Shown: in pieces, positions 46,129 through 54,691 of the stretch
Layout: each line of letters begins with the position of its first letter
Position numbering within the stretch: position 1 is the first letter of the stretch
Assembly: GCA_014799465.1 (NCBI GenBank)
Contig: JAAVHZ010000021.1
Coordinates: 17,596 to 81,595 of the forward strand
DNA from: Lachnospiraceae bacterium
Lineage (GTDB): Bacteria; Bacillota; Clostridia; Lachnospirales; Lachnospiraceae
Reading direction: 5' to 3'
DNA length: 64,000 bases
Position numbers and translations under genes: made by a program
Notes under the pieces: generated by a model
Told to the model about the DNA's origin: nothing
The model's input: the letters and a program-made list of their open reading frames with translations, nothing else
Database searches by the model: none

Positions 46129-47026
46129 TACATTTTTGTATTGCCTGAATCAGGGCATAAAGAATATCAGGCGTAATAAATTGTTCTCATTGGCTTCAGT
46201 TGGAACGATTGCAGCTTGTATATTTATGATGGGAATTATGTATTCGGTTATAGCGAATTTTCAGCATATGGTAAGTAAAGCAGGAGAGTCGGTAATTATT
46301 ACTGTATTTTTTGAGCAGGGTATAAGTACAGATAAGATAACACTTTTGCAGCAAAGGATAGAACAGAGGTCGGAGGTGGCTACGGTAAGTTATACTTCTG
46401 CGGAGCAGGCATGGGAAGATTTTAAAAAGGATTATTTTGCATCTAATCCGGAATTGGCAGAAGGGTTTAAAGATGATAATCCTCTGGCAAATTCCGCTTA
46501 TTTTGAGATACGTTTAAGTGATGTATCAATGCAGCCGACGCTTGTTTCATTTCTTGAATCACAGAGTGGAATACGTCAGGTTAATTATTCTGATGTGACT
46601 GCAAGTGCACTTACTGATTTTGCCAAAATGGTAGGATATGTATCAATGACCATTATTCTGGTACTTTTGGCAGTAGGAGTATTCCTTATAAGCAATACGG
46701 TAATGATTGGTATTGCGGTAAGAAAGGAAGAGATTAAGATTATGAAATTAATAGGAGCTACGGATTACTTTGTAAGGGCTCCGTTTATAGTTGAAGGTAT
46801 AATTATAGGAATTGTGGGAGCAGCAATTCCAATATTTGGATTGTACTTTGTATATCAAAAAGTGATAAGCTATCTTATGGGACAGTTTCAAACCATTACA
46901 GGTAAGTTTTCGTTTCTGTCTGTCGGTAAAGTATTTTCCATAATGACACCTATGGCACTTATAATTGGAGGAGGCATAGGTCTTCTTGGAAGTATTATCA
47001 CTATAAGAAAGCATTTAAAGGTTTAG
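46118..47026 (+). CDS. ftsX: cell division protein FtsX
   Basis: 302 residues from ATG 46118, with AAAAGGTGG upstream inside ftsE. Topology of FtsX: one N-terminal helix (SLASVGTIAACIFMMGIMYS), a large outer domain (about 55-170, with TVFFEQGISTDKITLLQQRI), then three C-terminal helices. The outer domain contacts the hydrolase activator. It is part of the ftsE-ftsX-M23-S41 cluster. Confidence 0.95.
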   Translation: MKISTFLYCLNQGIKNIRRNKLFSLASVGTIAACIFMMGIMYSVIANFQHMVSKAGESVIITVFFEQGISTDKITLLQQRIEQRSEVATVSYTSAEQAWEDFKKDYFASNPELAEGFKDDNPLANSAYFEIRLSDVSMQPTLVSFLESQSGIRQVNYSDVTASALTDFAKMVGYVSMTIILVLLAVGVFLISNTVMIGIAVRKEEIKIMKLIGATDYFVRAPFIVEGIIIGIVGAAIPIFGLYFVYQKVISYLMGQFQTITGKFSFLSVGKVFSIMTPMALIIGGGIGLLGSIITIRKHLKV

Positions 47027-47058
47027 AATTGTTATTAACACTAAGGAAGGTTGGTAAA

Positions 47059-48249
47059 ATGAGAAAAAATGTTATTCGGGCGGTATGTGCTGTTTCTATA
47101 GGAGTTATGGTACTGTCAACTACAGTGCCATCATTTGCCACCAGTATAGAGGAGGCAGAAAAAAAGCAAAAGCAGATAGAGGAAGATCTTGCTGATTCAC
47201 AAAGTTTACTTAATAATCTTCAGGTGCTTAAGTCAGATGCAGATGCATATATAAAGGCAATGGATGAAAAACTAAGCCAGATAACTGCAAGCATTGCATT
47301 GCTTCAGCAACAGCAGGCGGCAAAGCAGCAGGAAATAGATGCTACGCAGCAGCAGCTGGAGCAGCAGCAGGCAGATATAAACGAGCAGTATTTATCCATG
47401 AAAAAGCGTATTCAGTTTATGTTTGAGAATGGAAATGCATATTATATGGAAATGCTTTTTGGTACTGATGATATTTCTGATTTGCTTAATAAAGCAGAGT
47501 ATATTTCAGAATTAGAATCATATGATAGAAATATGCTTAAGAAAATGGAGGAGACCCAGGCACAGATAGAGGCATCCAAACATGCACTTCAGACGGAGCA
47601 GGGAGAACTTCAGCAGCTTGTATCCCGTACAGAGGCAGAGCAGGCTTCTGTAGAGGTTCTTATAGCAGATAAACAGTCTGAGATTGAGTCTTATGAAAGT
47701 CAGATTAGTGATACAGAGGCACGTATAGCACAGCAGCAAAAGGAATTGCAGGAAGAGCAGGAACTTATTGCCCAGATGAAGGAAATAGAAAGACAGAGAG
47801 CAGAGGCAGCCAGAAAGGCAGCAGAAGCGGGCAAGAGAAGTTCGGGAGTTGTATATTCAGGAGAAGGATTTATATGGCCTGTATCATCATATACCATTAC
47901 TTCGGAATTTGGATATAGAACAGACCCGATAAATGGAACTACGTCATATCATAGTGGAATAGATATTGCGGCATCTATGGGTTCAGAGATACATGCTGTT
48001 GCAGATGGAGAAGTTGCATGGTCATATTACAGTACTACGGCAGGCAACTGGATAGGTATAGACCACGGAAATGATATATACTCAGTCTATATGCATTGTT
48101 CAGTATCTAATGTTTCGGCAGGTGATAAAGTTTCACAGGGAGATGTTATAGGGCTTGTAGGTTCTACGGGACGTTCTACCGGACCGCATCTGCATCTGAG
48201 TATCAGGTATAATGGTGAATATGTTAATCCGCATGATTATGTAGGTTAG
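47059..48249 (+). CDS. EnvC/PcsB-like peptidoglycan hydrolase with coiled coil and M23 domain
   Basis: 396 residues from ATG 47059 behind AAGGAAGG. Signal peptide ending near SFATS, a long glutamine-rich coiled coil (about 35-260, LLQQQQAAKQQEIDATQQQ), then an M23 peptidase domain: EFGYRTDPINGTTSYHSGID, DGEVAWSYY and GRSTGPHLHLSIRYNG. The zinc ligands H and D of HSGID and the HLH motif are present, so it should be an active endopeptidase on the cell wall. It is the expected partner of FtsEX. Confidence 0.93.
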   Translation: MRKNVIRAVCAVSIGVMVLSTTVPSFATSIEEAEKKQKQIEEDLADSQSLLNNLQVLKSDADAYIKAMDEKLSQITASIALLQQQQAAKQQEIDATQQQLEQQQADINEQYLSMKKRIQFMFENGNAYYMEMLFGTDDISDLLNKAEYISELESYDRNMLKKMEETQAQIEASKHALQTEQGELQQLVSRTEAEQASVEVLIADKQSEIESYESQISDTEARIAQQQKELQEEQELIAQMKEIERQRAEAARKAAEAGKRSSGVVYSGEGFIWPVSSYTITSEFGYRTDPINGTTSYHSGIDIAASMGSEIHAVADGEVAWSYYSTTAGNWIGIDHGNDIYSVYMHCSVSNVSAGDKVSQGDVIGLVGSTGRSTGPHLHLSIRYNGEYVNPHDYVG

Positions 48250-48278
48250 AAATATAATTTAGAAAGGCAAGTTTGAAT

Positions 48279-49499
48279 ATGAATGAAAATAAAAACTCAA
48301 AGAAAGAATATTGGAAAGGGTTTATTACCGGACTTGCTGTATCCGTAGTGTTTATAGTAATGTTCATTTTAGGCTGGAATTTTAATATTAACAGTTTAAT
48401 GTCGGAATATAATATTTCTACATCATTGAACAATAGTAAATCGGACATTACATTTAATAGTAAAGAGTTTAAAAGGAAGATTAATAAGATAAATAAATAT
48501 ATTAAGTCAATGTATCTTGAAGATGCGGATGAGGATGATTTAGTTGATGGTGCTTTTAAAGGTATAATGGCTTCACTTGATGACCCATATTCTCAATATT
48601 ATACTGCCGAAGAGTATAAAAGTGTGATGGAATCTACCAATGGCGAATATAACGGAATAGGGATAGTAGTTTCTAAGGTTGAAGAAAATGAAGGTTTACT
48701 TGTCAGAGAAGTCTATGATAATACCCCTGCAATGACTGCGGGAATTCAGGAAAATGATGTAATACTGAAGATAGACGGAAAAGATGTGACTAAATCGGAT
48801 ATCAATGTGGCAGTAGGATATATTAAAGGTGAAGATGGTACAACGGTGGAGATTACTGTACGCAGAGGCGATGAGGAAATGGATATACAGGTTAAACGAA
48901 GTACCATTGAAAGACCTACGGTTGCAAGCAAAATGCTTGATAATTCCATAGGATATATTAAACTTGATGAATTTGACGGTGTAAGTACGGCACAGTTCTC
49001 TTCAGCAATAAATGGTTTAAAAGATAAAGGAATGAAAAAGCTCGTTATAGATATTAGGGATAATCCGGGCGGCAGACTTGATGTAGTATGCGATATATTG
49101 GATTTGTTTGTGGAAAAAGACAAATTACTTGTATATACAAAGGATAAGAATAATAAAGGTGATGAAGAATATACACGCTATGATGCATCAGTCAAAGATA
49201 TTCCTATATGTATACTTGTAAATCAGAATAGTGCCAGTGCGTCAGAAGTGTTTTCAGGTGTAATGCAGGATTATGAATTGGCAGATATTGTGGGAAATCA
49301 GACTTTTGGAAAAGGAATTGTCCAGAAAATAATTGATATGGGAGATGGTTCTGCCATAAAGCTTACCGTATCTAAGTATTATCTGCCGAATGGAGAAAAT
49401 ATTCATGGTGAGGGAATAACTCCCGACTATATTGTGGATTTGCCGGAGACCGGAGAAGATACTCAGTTAGAGAAAGCGTTGGAGATACTTAACAGATGA
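48279..49499 (+). CDS. S41-family C-terminal processing protease (CtpA-like)
   Basis: 406 residues from ATG 48279 (GAAAGG upstream; a TTG at 48273 is an alternative). One N-terminal membrane anchor (TGLAVSVVFIVMFILGW), a PDZ domain (IGIVVSKVEENEGLLVREVY), and the S41 catalytic core with serine in NQNSASASEVFSGVM and lysine in GNQTFGKGIVQ. These proteases trim exported proteins; beside M23 activators they often control their level. Its stop overlaps the start of the next gene. Confidence 0.93.
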   Translation: MNENKNSKKEYWKGFITGLAVSVVFIVMFILGWNFNINSLMSEYNISTSLNNSKSDITFNSKEFKRKINKINKYIKSMYLEDADEDDLVDGAFKGIMASLDDPYSQYYTAEEYKSVMESTNGEYNGIGIVVSKVEENEGLLVREVYDNTPAMTAGIQENDVILKIDGKDVTKSDINVAVGYIKGEDGTTVEITVRRGDEEMDIQVKRSTIERPTVASKMLDNSIGYIKLDEFDGVSTAQFSSAINGLKDKGMKKLVIDIRDNPGGRLDVVCDILDLFVEKDKLLVYTKDKNNKGDEEYTRYDASVKDIPICILVNQNSASASEVFSGVMQDYELADIVGNQTFGKGIVQKIIDMGDGSAIKLTVSKYYLPNGENIHGEGITPDYIVDLPETGEDTQLEKALEILNR

Positions 49500-50350
49500 G
49501 AGGAATTTATTATCCGGTAACGGCATCACCTTTTAAATGTACAAATGCTTATATGGAGATTACACCATGTGATGGGTTAAATCCGTATATCAGGTGTTTC
49601 TGGGGAAGTGAAAAGCCATATGTGAAAACAGATGCATTTTATGATATTATAGTACCGGATACATGTGTAGATATAATATACAATATTGATTATACTGATA
49701 ATAAAATTATGGGGCGTTTTTGTGGAATAAATGATTCAAGTTTTTGTGCATCTGATAAATACAATCAAGGACATTTAATTTCTACATTTGCCATCCGTTT
49801 CTATGCATGGGGTGCATATGCATTTTCGCAAGATTCATTAAAAGATACATTAAATGGTTTTTATGATATTTCTTCCAGATTCCATTGGCTGGATATTGAA
49901 TTGGGTCAGCGGTTGTTTGAAATGAATTCCTTATCTGAAAGAGTTCATTATGTTGAAAATCTGTTTCTGAACAGATTGTTAAAGGTTAGGGAGAACAATT
50001 TAATAAATGGCGTAATTGACAATATTATTTTAAATAAGGGAACTCTGAGTGTTGAACAGTTGGCGAAAGATTCATTTATCAGCATCAGGCAGTTGGAAAG
50101 GCTGTTTAATGAATATATTGGTATAACTCCTAAAAAACTTAACAATCTTGTGCGTTATCAACTTTTGTGGAATGATATTTTAAGAAATCCGGATTTTAAT
50201 GTTTTGGATGCCGTTTATAAATATGGATATACAGATCAACCACACTTAATGAGGGAATTCAAAAGGTATCATACGATGGATATTAAGAAGGCAATACAGT
50301 ATGCTTATGGCAATGTCGGAAATATACAATACTTTCATAGTGGATATTAG
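49496..50350 (+). CDS. AraC-family transcriptional regulator
   Basis: 284 residues, start overlapping the protease stop (ATGA). The N-terminal sensor part (GLNPYIRCFWGSEKP, YDIIVPDTCVDIIYNIDY) matches the DUF6597-type N-terminus of AraC proteins. The C-terminal double helix-turn-helix is at about 185-275: LSVEQLAKDSFISIRQLERL and AVYKYGYTDQPHLMREFKRY. The ligand and targets are unknown. Confidence 0.88.
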   Translation: MRGIYYPVTASPFKCTNAYMEITPCDGLNPYIRCFWGSEKPYVKTDAFYDIIVPDTCVDIIYNIDYTDNKIMGRFCGINDSSFCASDKYNQGHLISTFAIRFYAWGAYAFSQDSLKDTLNGFYDISSRFHWLDIELGQRLFEMNSLSERVHYVENLFLNRLLKVRENNLINGVIDNIILNKGTLSVEQLAKDSFISIRQLERLFNEYIGITPKKLNNLVRYQLLWNDILRNPDFNVLDAVYKYGYTDQPHLMREFKRYHTMDIKKAIQYAYGNVGNIQYFHSGY

Positions 50351-50394
50351 TAAGATTATTTTAGAATATTTGCAAAGAAAGGAATGTATAGCTG

Positions 50395-50688
50395 ATGGGA
50401 TATTTAAGTGTATGCGGGACGGACTGCAGTAAGTGCTATTGTTATGGAAAAATGTGTACAGGCTGTAATGAATGTGAAGGAAAGGTTTTCCATGCACCAG
50501 AGGGTAAAGCGTGTGCGATATACGATTGTACTATTAATGGCAAAGGAATGAAAAGCTGTGGAGAATGCAGCAAAGTTCCATGTGATATTTGGATGAATAC
50601 AAGGGATCCAAAATTTTCAGATAAAGAATTTGAGGATAATGTAAAAATGCGTATTGAGGCATTAAAGGCTGAAATGGGAGGTAATTAG
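50395..50688 (+). CDS. DUF3795 cysteine-rich protein
   Basis: 97 residues with a dense cysteine array: CGTDCSKCYCYGKMCTGCNE, then KACAIYDCTINGKGMKSCGE and CSKVPC. This matches DUF3795, a small family presumed to bind metal. No proven function. The TfoX-like gene follows 5 bases later. Confidence 0.85.
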   Translation: MGYLSVCGTDCSKCYCYGKMCTGCNECEGKVFHAPEGKACAIYDCTINGKGMKSCGECSKVPCDIWMNTRDPKFSDKEFEDNVKMRIEALKAEMGGN

Positions 50689-50693
50689 TTGAG

Positions 50694-51011
50694 ATGGCTG
50701 ATAATAAGGAATTGGTATCATATATTATGGAGCAGTTGTCAGGACTTGAGAATGTGAGAAATATACCCATGATGGGAGGATACATATTTTACTATAAGGA
50801 AAGAATCTTTGGCGGTATATATGGAGATGGGTTTATGGTAAAGATTACAACTGCAAGTAAAAAATATATGCCTGACAGTGAGCCGGAACCACCTTACAAA
50901 GGAGCTAAAGATATGCTTCCTGTAACTATTCTGGATAATAAAGAACTCTTTCAAAAAATGGTTTGTGAAATGTATTCTGAGCTGCCGGAGAGAAAGGTTA
51001 AAAAGAAATAA
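50694..51011 (+). CDS. TfoX N-terminal domain protein
   Basis: 105 residues with GGGAGGTAATTAG before the ATG. The pattern VRNIPMMGGYIFYYKERIFG, then IYGDGFMVKITTASKKYMPD matches the TfoX_N domain. In proteobacteria TfoX affects competence; stand-alone N-domain proteins in Clostridia have no settled role. It ends before the biotin promoter region. Confidence 0.85.
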   Translation: MADNKELVSYIMEQLSGLENVRNIPMMGGYIFYYKERIFGGIYGDGFMVKITTASKKYMPDSEPEPPYKGAKDMLPVTILDNKELFQKMVCEMYSELPERKVKKK

Positions 51012-51029
51012 TGATATGGTGTAGAAAAG

Positions 51030-51086
51030 GATTGTCAACCTATATAGTGCAAAATAGGTTGACAATCTTTTTTTGTTTATTATAAT
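51030..51086 (+). promoter_or_regulatory. biotin operon promoter overlapped by a probable BirA operator
   Basis: TTGTCAACC (51032-51040) and GGTTGACAA (51057-51065) are perfect inverted arms separated by 16 bases, close to the BirA biotin operator pattern TTGTAAACC-N14/15-GGTTTACAA. The right arm contains the -35 box TTGACA (51059-51064), 16 bases before a perfect TATAAT (51081-51086). BirA bound with biotinyl-AMP would block RNA polymerase. The same hairpin followed by seven T bases may also terminate the upstream transcript. Confidence 0.8.
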
Positions 51087-51112
51087 ATTATGAAGAAAGG
51101 ATGTATCACATT

Positions 51113-53029
51113 ATGTCATTATACAGTATAAAAATGCGTGCAAGCCAAAAAAATAAACATATTTCCGGTTCAGAAAAAATCATATCATATGACCATATTG
51201 GATCATATGCAAATCAACTTATGCAGCGTGGATTGAACCATCCTAAAGGCAGCCCCGATTTGCTGAATATTAAAATCGAGAAGATAGAAAATAATAATAT
51301 TTTATATTTAGATGCACTTCCTGTATGCACAATAGAAGTTGACAATTACCGGATGGGCATAGAAGAAATACGAAAATTTCTTAATTCACTGAATCTTGAA
51401 AATGCAGACAAAATTGTAAATTTTCTTTCAAAAACATATTCAATGCGTGGTGCAATATTGTTAGATGTGGATACATTAGAACGTCTTGAGCCGGACAGAG
51501 AACGTGGAATACGTGCAACATATATGGATGCAGAAAGGACAAATAATAATGTATCCGTAAATGGAAAGAATCATTATGCTGAGGCAATTGTACTGGCAAC
51601 CAAAGTTGCATATGCACCGAATATTATAGGCGAAATCTGCATTTCAGATGACCCCGATTATGTTACAGGCTATGTTGCATCAAAATCATCAGGTTATAAA
51701 CGTATCACCAAAATGAAAGAGCAGGGCAGTGAAAACGGTGGGAGAATATTTTTATATCAGGGCAGTAAAAATGATGTGGCAGAGACGATATCATTTCTGG
51801 AAAAACAGCCTGTTATAGTAAGAAATGTACAGCCGTTGTATATGGATAAAAGACCGACAGACAAATTTAAATTTATAGGTGACGAACTTATAGATATGCG
51901 TCAGAATAACCTGTACAGGAGTATGAAGACCATCCAGTCTGGGCAGTCATCAACAGTAATATATAATGGCAGGGAAATGTTAATGATGGCATCAAATGAT
52001 TATCTGGACATGTCATCTGTGGATGAAGTGAAAAAGTATGCGGCATCTGTTCTTGAAAAATACGGAACGGGCTCAGGCGGTTCACGGCTTACTACAGGTA
52101 ATACGGTAATACATGAAATGCTCGAAAATAAAATTGCAGAGTTTAAGAATACGGAATCCGCATTGGTGTTTAATACGGGATACATAGCAAATCTTGCCAC
52201 AATTTCATCACTTATGGGTAAGAATGATGTGATATTCAGTGATGAATTAAATCATGCAAGTATAATTGACGGATGTCGTCTGAGTGGTGCGAAGATAGTT
52301 GTATACAGACATAACGATATGGAGGATTTAGAAAGAAAAATAACGGTTAATCCATGTAGAAAAGGGCTTATTGTCAGTGATGCGGTTTTCAGCATGGATG
52401 GTGATATACTTAACCTTCCTGAATTTGTACGGATAGCCGATAAGTATAATCTGTTGTCAATGATTGATGAGGCACATTCAACCGGAGTTATCGGCAGGAC
52501 AGGAAGAGGTATTGTGGAATATTATAACTACATATGTGAACCTGATATTATTATGGGGACGCTCAGCAAAGCCGTAGGCAGTGAAGGTGGATTTGTCTGC
52601 GGAAAGAATAAGCTCATAGAATATCTAAAGAACAAAGCGAGAGGATTTATATTTTCAACATCATTGTCTCCTGTTACTATGGCAACATCTTTGAAATCAT
52701 TTGAAGTGATTGAGAAAAATCCTGAACTTGTTACGGCACTTCATGATAATGTTAGATTTTTTTGTGAATATATGAAGCAAAAGGGTTTTAATATTCATTC
52801 TGAAACTGCAATAATACCCATAATAATCGGTGATGAGAAAAAGGCAATGGAGATATCGGAATGGCTGTTTGAACAAGGGTATTTTATATCTGCCATCCGA
52901 TACCCGACCGTAAAAAAGCAAAGTGCAAGGCTTAGGATTGCACTGATGGCAACGCACACACCGGAGCAGCTTAAGGAGGCAGCCGATTCAATTATAAATA
53001 TACTAAGACAAAAGGAAGTGTTTATATGA
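51113..53029 (+). CDS. bioWF: bifunctional BioW-BioF: 6-carboxyhexanoate-CoA ligase / 8-amino-7-oxononanoate synthase
   Basis: 638 residues from ATG 51113; an ATG at 51101 touches the ribosome site AAGAAAGG. Residues about 1-245 are BioW (YSIKMRASQKNKHISGSEKI, GLNHPKGSPDL, YVTGYVASKSSGYKRI), which makes pimeloyl-CoA from pimelate and ATP. Residues about 250-638 are BioF, a PLP enzyme that joins pimeloyl-CoA to alanine: GTGSGGSRLTTGNTVIHE, DELNHASIIDGCR, IDEAHSTGVIGRTGRG and the PLP lysine in TLSKAVGSEGGFVCG. The fusion places two successive steps in one chain. It overlaps bioB by four bases. Confidence 0.95.
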   Translation: MSLYSIKMRASQKNKHISGSEKIISYDHIGSYANQLMQRGLNHPKGSPDLLNIKIEKIENNNILYLDALPVCTIEVDNYRMGIEEIRKFLNSLNLENADKIVNFLSKTYSMRGAILLDVDTLERLEPDRERGIRATYMDAERTNNNVSVNGKNHYAEAIVLATKVAYAPNIIGEICISDDPDYVTGYVASKSSGYKRITKMKEQGSENGGRIFLYQGSKNDVAETISFLEKQPVIVRNVQPLYMDKRPTDKFKFIGDELIDMRQNNLYRSMKTIQSGQSSTVIYNGREMLMMASNDYLDMSSVDEVKKYAASVLEKYGTGSGGSRLTTGNTVIHEMLENKIAEFKNTESALVFNTGYIANLATISSLMGKNDVIFSDELNHASIIDGCRLSGAKIVVYRHNDMEDLERKITVNPCRKGLIVSDAVFSMDGDILNLPEFVRIADKYNLLSMIDEAHSTGVIGRTGRGIVEYYNYICEPDIIMGTLSKAVGSEGGFVCGKNKLIEYLKNKARGFIFSTSLSPVTMATSLKSFEVIEKNPELVTALHDNVRFFCEYMKQKGFNIHSETAIIPIIIGDEKKAMEISEWLFEQGYFISAIRYPTVKKQSARLRIALMATHTPEQLKEAADSIINILRQKEVFI

Positions 53030-53991
53030 TTAATTCACTAAAAAATAGAATATTACAAGGATATCTGCCGGAAAAAGGGGAGCTTCTTGGTTTAGTTGAT
53101 GCTCCGCTTGAAGAACTATGCTGTGCGGCAGACGAAATCAGAAAACATTTTTGTTCAGATACTTTTGATATGTGTACAATTATTAACGGCAAAAGCGGCA
53201 GATGTTCCGAGGACTGTAAGTATTGTGCACAATCTGCACATTACCATACATGTATTGAAGAATATCCTCTAAAAAGCAAGGAAGATATTCTGGAACTTGC
53301 AAAGTATAATGATGAGAGAGGTGTACTCAGATATTCAATAGTAACATCAGGAAGATGTCTGACGGATGATGAAGTTGAACAGATATGTGATACGGTAAAG
53401 GTGATTAAGAAGGAAACAAATATAGAGGTATGTGTATCACTGGGGCTTCTGAACAAAGAAAATTTCATAAAGCTTAAAGATGCAGGTGTTACAAGGGTAC
53501 ATAATAATCTGGAAACTTCACGCAGTAATTTTCCGAATGTTTGTACAACACATACATATGATGAAAAAATAGCTGCAATAAAGGCTGCATTAGAGGCAGG
53601 ACTTGGTGTGTGCAGTGGCGGTATAATGGGACTGGGTGAAACCATGGAAGACAGGATAGACATGATTCTTGACATACGAAGTCTTGGCATACGTTCAATT
53701 CCTGTCAATATGTTAAATCCAATACAGGGAACTCCTTATGAAGATAACAAAAGACTTACAAATAATGATATGAGAAGAATAGCTGCTATTTTCAGATTTG
53801 CCATACCTGATGGGTTTATCAGGCTTGCTGGTGGCAGAGGTCTGCTTGAAGATATGGGTGAAAAATGCTTTATGTCGGGTGCTAATGCCGCTATATCAGG
53901 AGATATGCTGACAACGTCAGGCATCTCTATTGAAAATGATATGAAAATGCTTAATAAACTTGGATATAAGGTGGAATTAAAGGATGAGTAA
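53026..53991 (+). CDS. bioB: biotin synthase BioB
   Basis: 321 residues. Radical-SAM motif CSEDCKYCAQSAHYHT, then ARG/RLAGGRG-type C-terminal block (GFIRLAGGRGLLEDMGEKC) and NMLNPIQGTPYEDN. It inserts sulfur into dethiobiotin using two iron-sulfur clusters. It overlaps bioWF upstream and bioD downstream (8 bases). Confidence 0.97.
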   Translation: MINSLKNRILQGYLPEKGELLGLVDAPLEELCCAADEIRKHFCSDTFDMCTIINGKSGRCSEDCKYCAQSAHYHTCIEEYPLKSKEDILELAKYNDERGVLRYSIVTSGRCLTDDEVEQICDTVKVIKKETNIEVCVSLGLLNKENFIKLKDAGVTRVHNNLETSRSNFPNVCTTHTYDEKIAAIKAALEAGLGVCSGGIMGLGETMEDRIDMILDIRSLGIRSIPVNMLNPIQGTPYEDNKRLTNNDMRRIAAIFRFAIPDGFIRLAGGRGLLEDMGEKCFMSGANAAISGDMLTTSGISIENDMKMLNKLGYKVELKDE

Positions 53992-54691
53992 AAGTTTATT
54001 TGTAACAGGTACAAATACTGATATAGGAAAGACATATGTTACGGCTTTAATTGTAAAAAAGCTTAGGGAGAGTGGTCTGAATGCAGGATATTTCAAAGCA
54101 GCGGTAAGCGGCAATGAGAGGACAGAAAATGGTATTATTCCGGGAGATGCAGAATATGTTGATTATATTGCAGGAATAGGCGGGAATTTATCAGAGATGG
54201 TTCCATATGTATATGAAAATGCATATTCTCCTCATCTGGCTTCACAGATAGAGGGGAATCCGGTGGAAATGTCCGTTGTTCGTGAAAAATATAATAGCAT
54301 TTTACAAAAGTATGATTACGTTACTGTAGAAGGCAGCGGAGGTATAATATGCCCTATCAGATATGATGATAAGATTATAATGCTGGAGGATATAGTTAAA
54401 GAGCTGGGGCTTAGTACACTTATTATTGCGGATGCAGGTCTCGGAACGATTAATTCAGTATTTTTAACGGTAAGTTATATGAAAAGCCGGGATATTACGA
54501 TAAAAGGCATTATACTAAATCATTTTCATGAGGACAATATTATTGAGCAGGACAATAAGAAAATGGTAGAGATTCTTACAGGGGTTCCGGTTGTCGGTGT
54601 TGTGCATGATAATGATGCGAATCTGGATATGGATGCAGATAGACTTGCCGGATTGTATGATAGAAACAGAAAGGATTTGGAGGTTACATGA
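53984..54691 (+). CDS. bioD: dethiobiotin synthetase BioD
   Basis: 235 residues. P-loop FVTGTNTDIGKTYVTAL at the N-terminus, VEGSGGIICPI and DAGLGTINSVFLT are typical of BioD. It carboxylates 7,8-diaminononanoate with ATP to form the ureido ring. Its end overlaps bioA by four bases. Confidence 0.96.
   Translation: MSKSLFVTGTNTDIGKTYVTALIVKKLRESGLNAGYFKAAVSGNERTENGIIPGDAEYVDYIAGIGGNLSEMVPYVYENAYSPHLASQIEGNPVEMSVVREKYNSILQKYDYVTVEGSGGIICPIRYDDKIIMLEDIVKELGLSTLIIADAGLGTINSVFLTVSYMKSRDITIKGIILNHFHEDNIIEQDNKKMVEILTGVPVVGVVHDNDANLDMDADRLAGLYDRNRKDLEVT

Noticed and set aside
53241..53708. Leftward 155-residue frame opposite bioB
   Set aside because: It is the complement of conserved bioB coding sequence, serine-rich as such shadow frames are, with no start signal.
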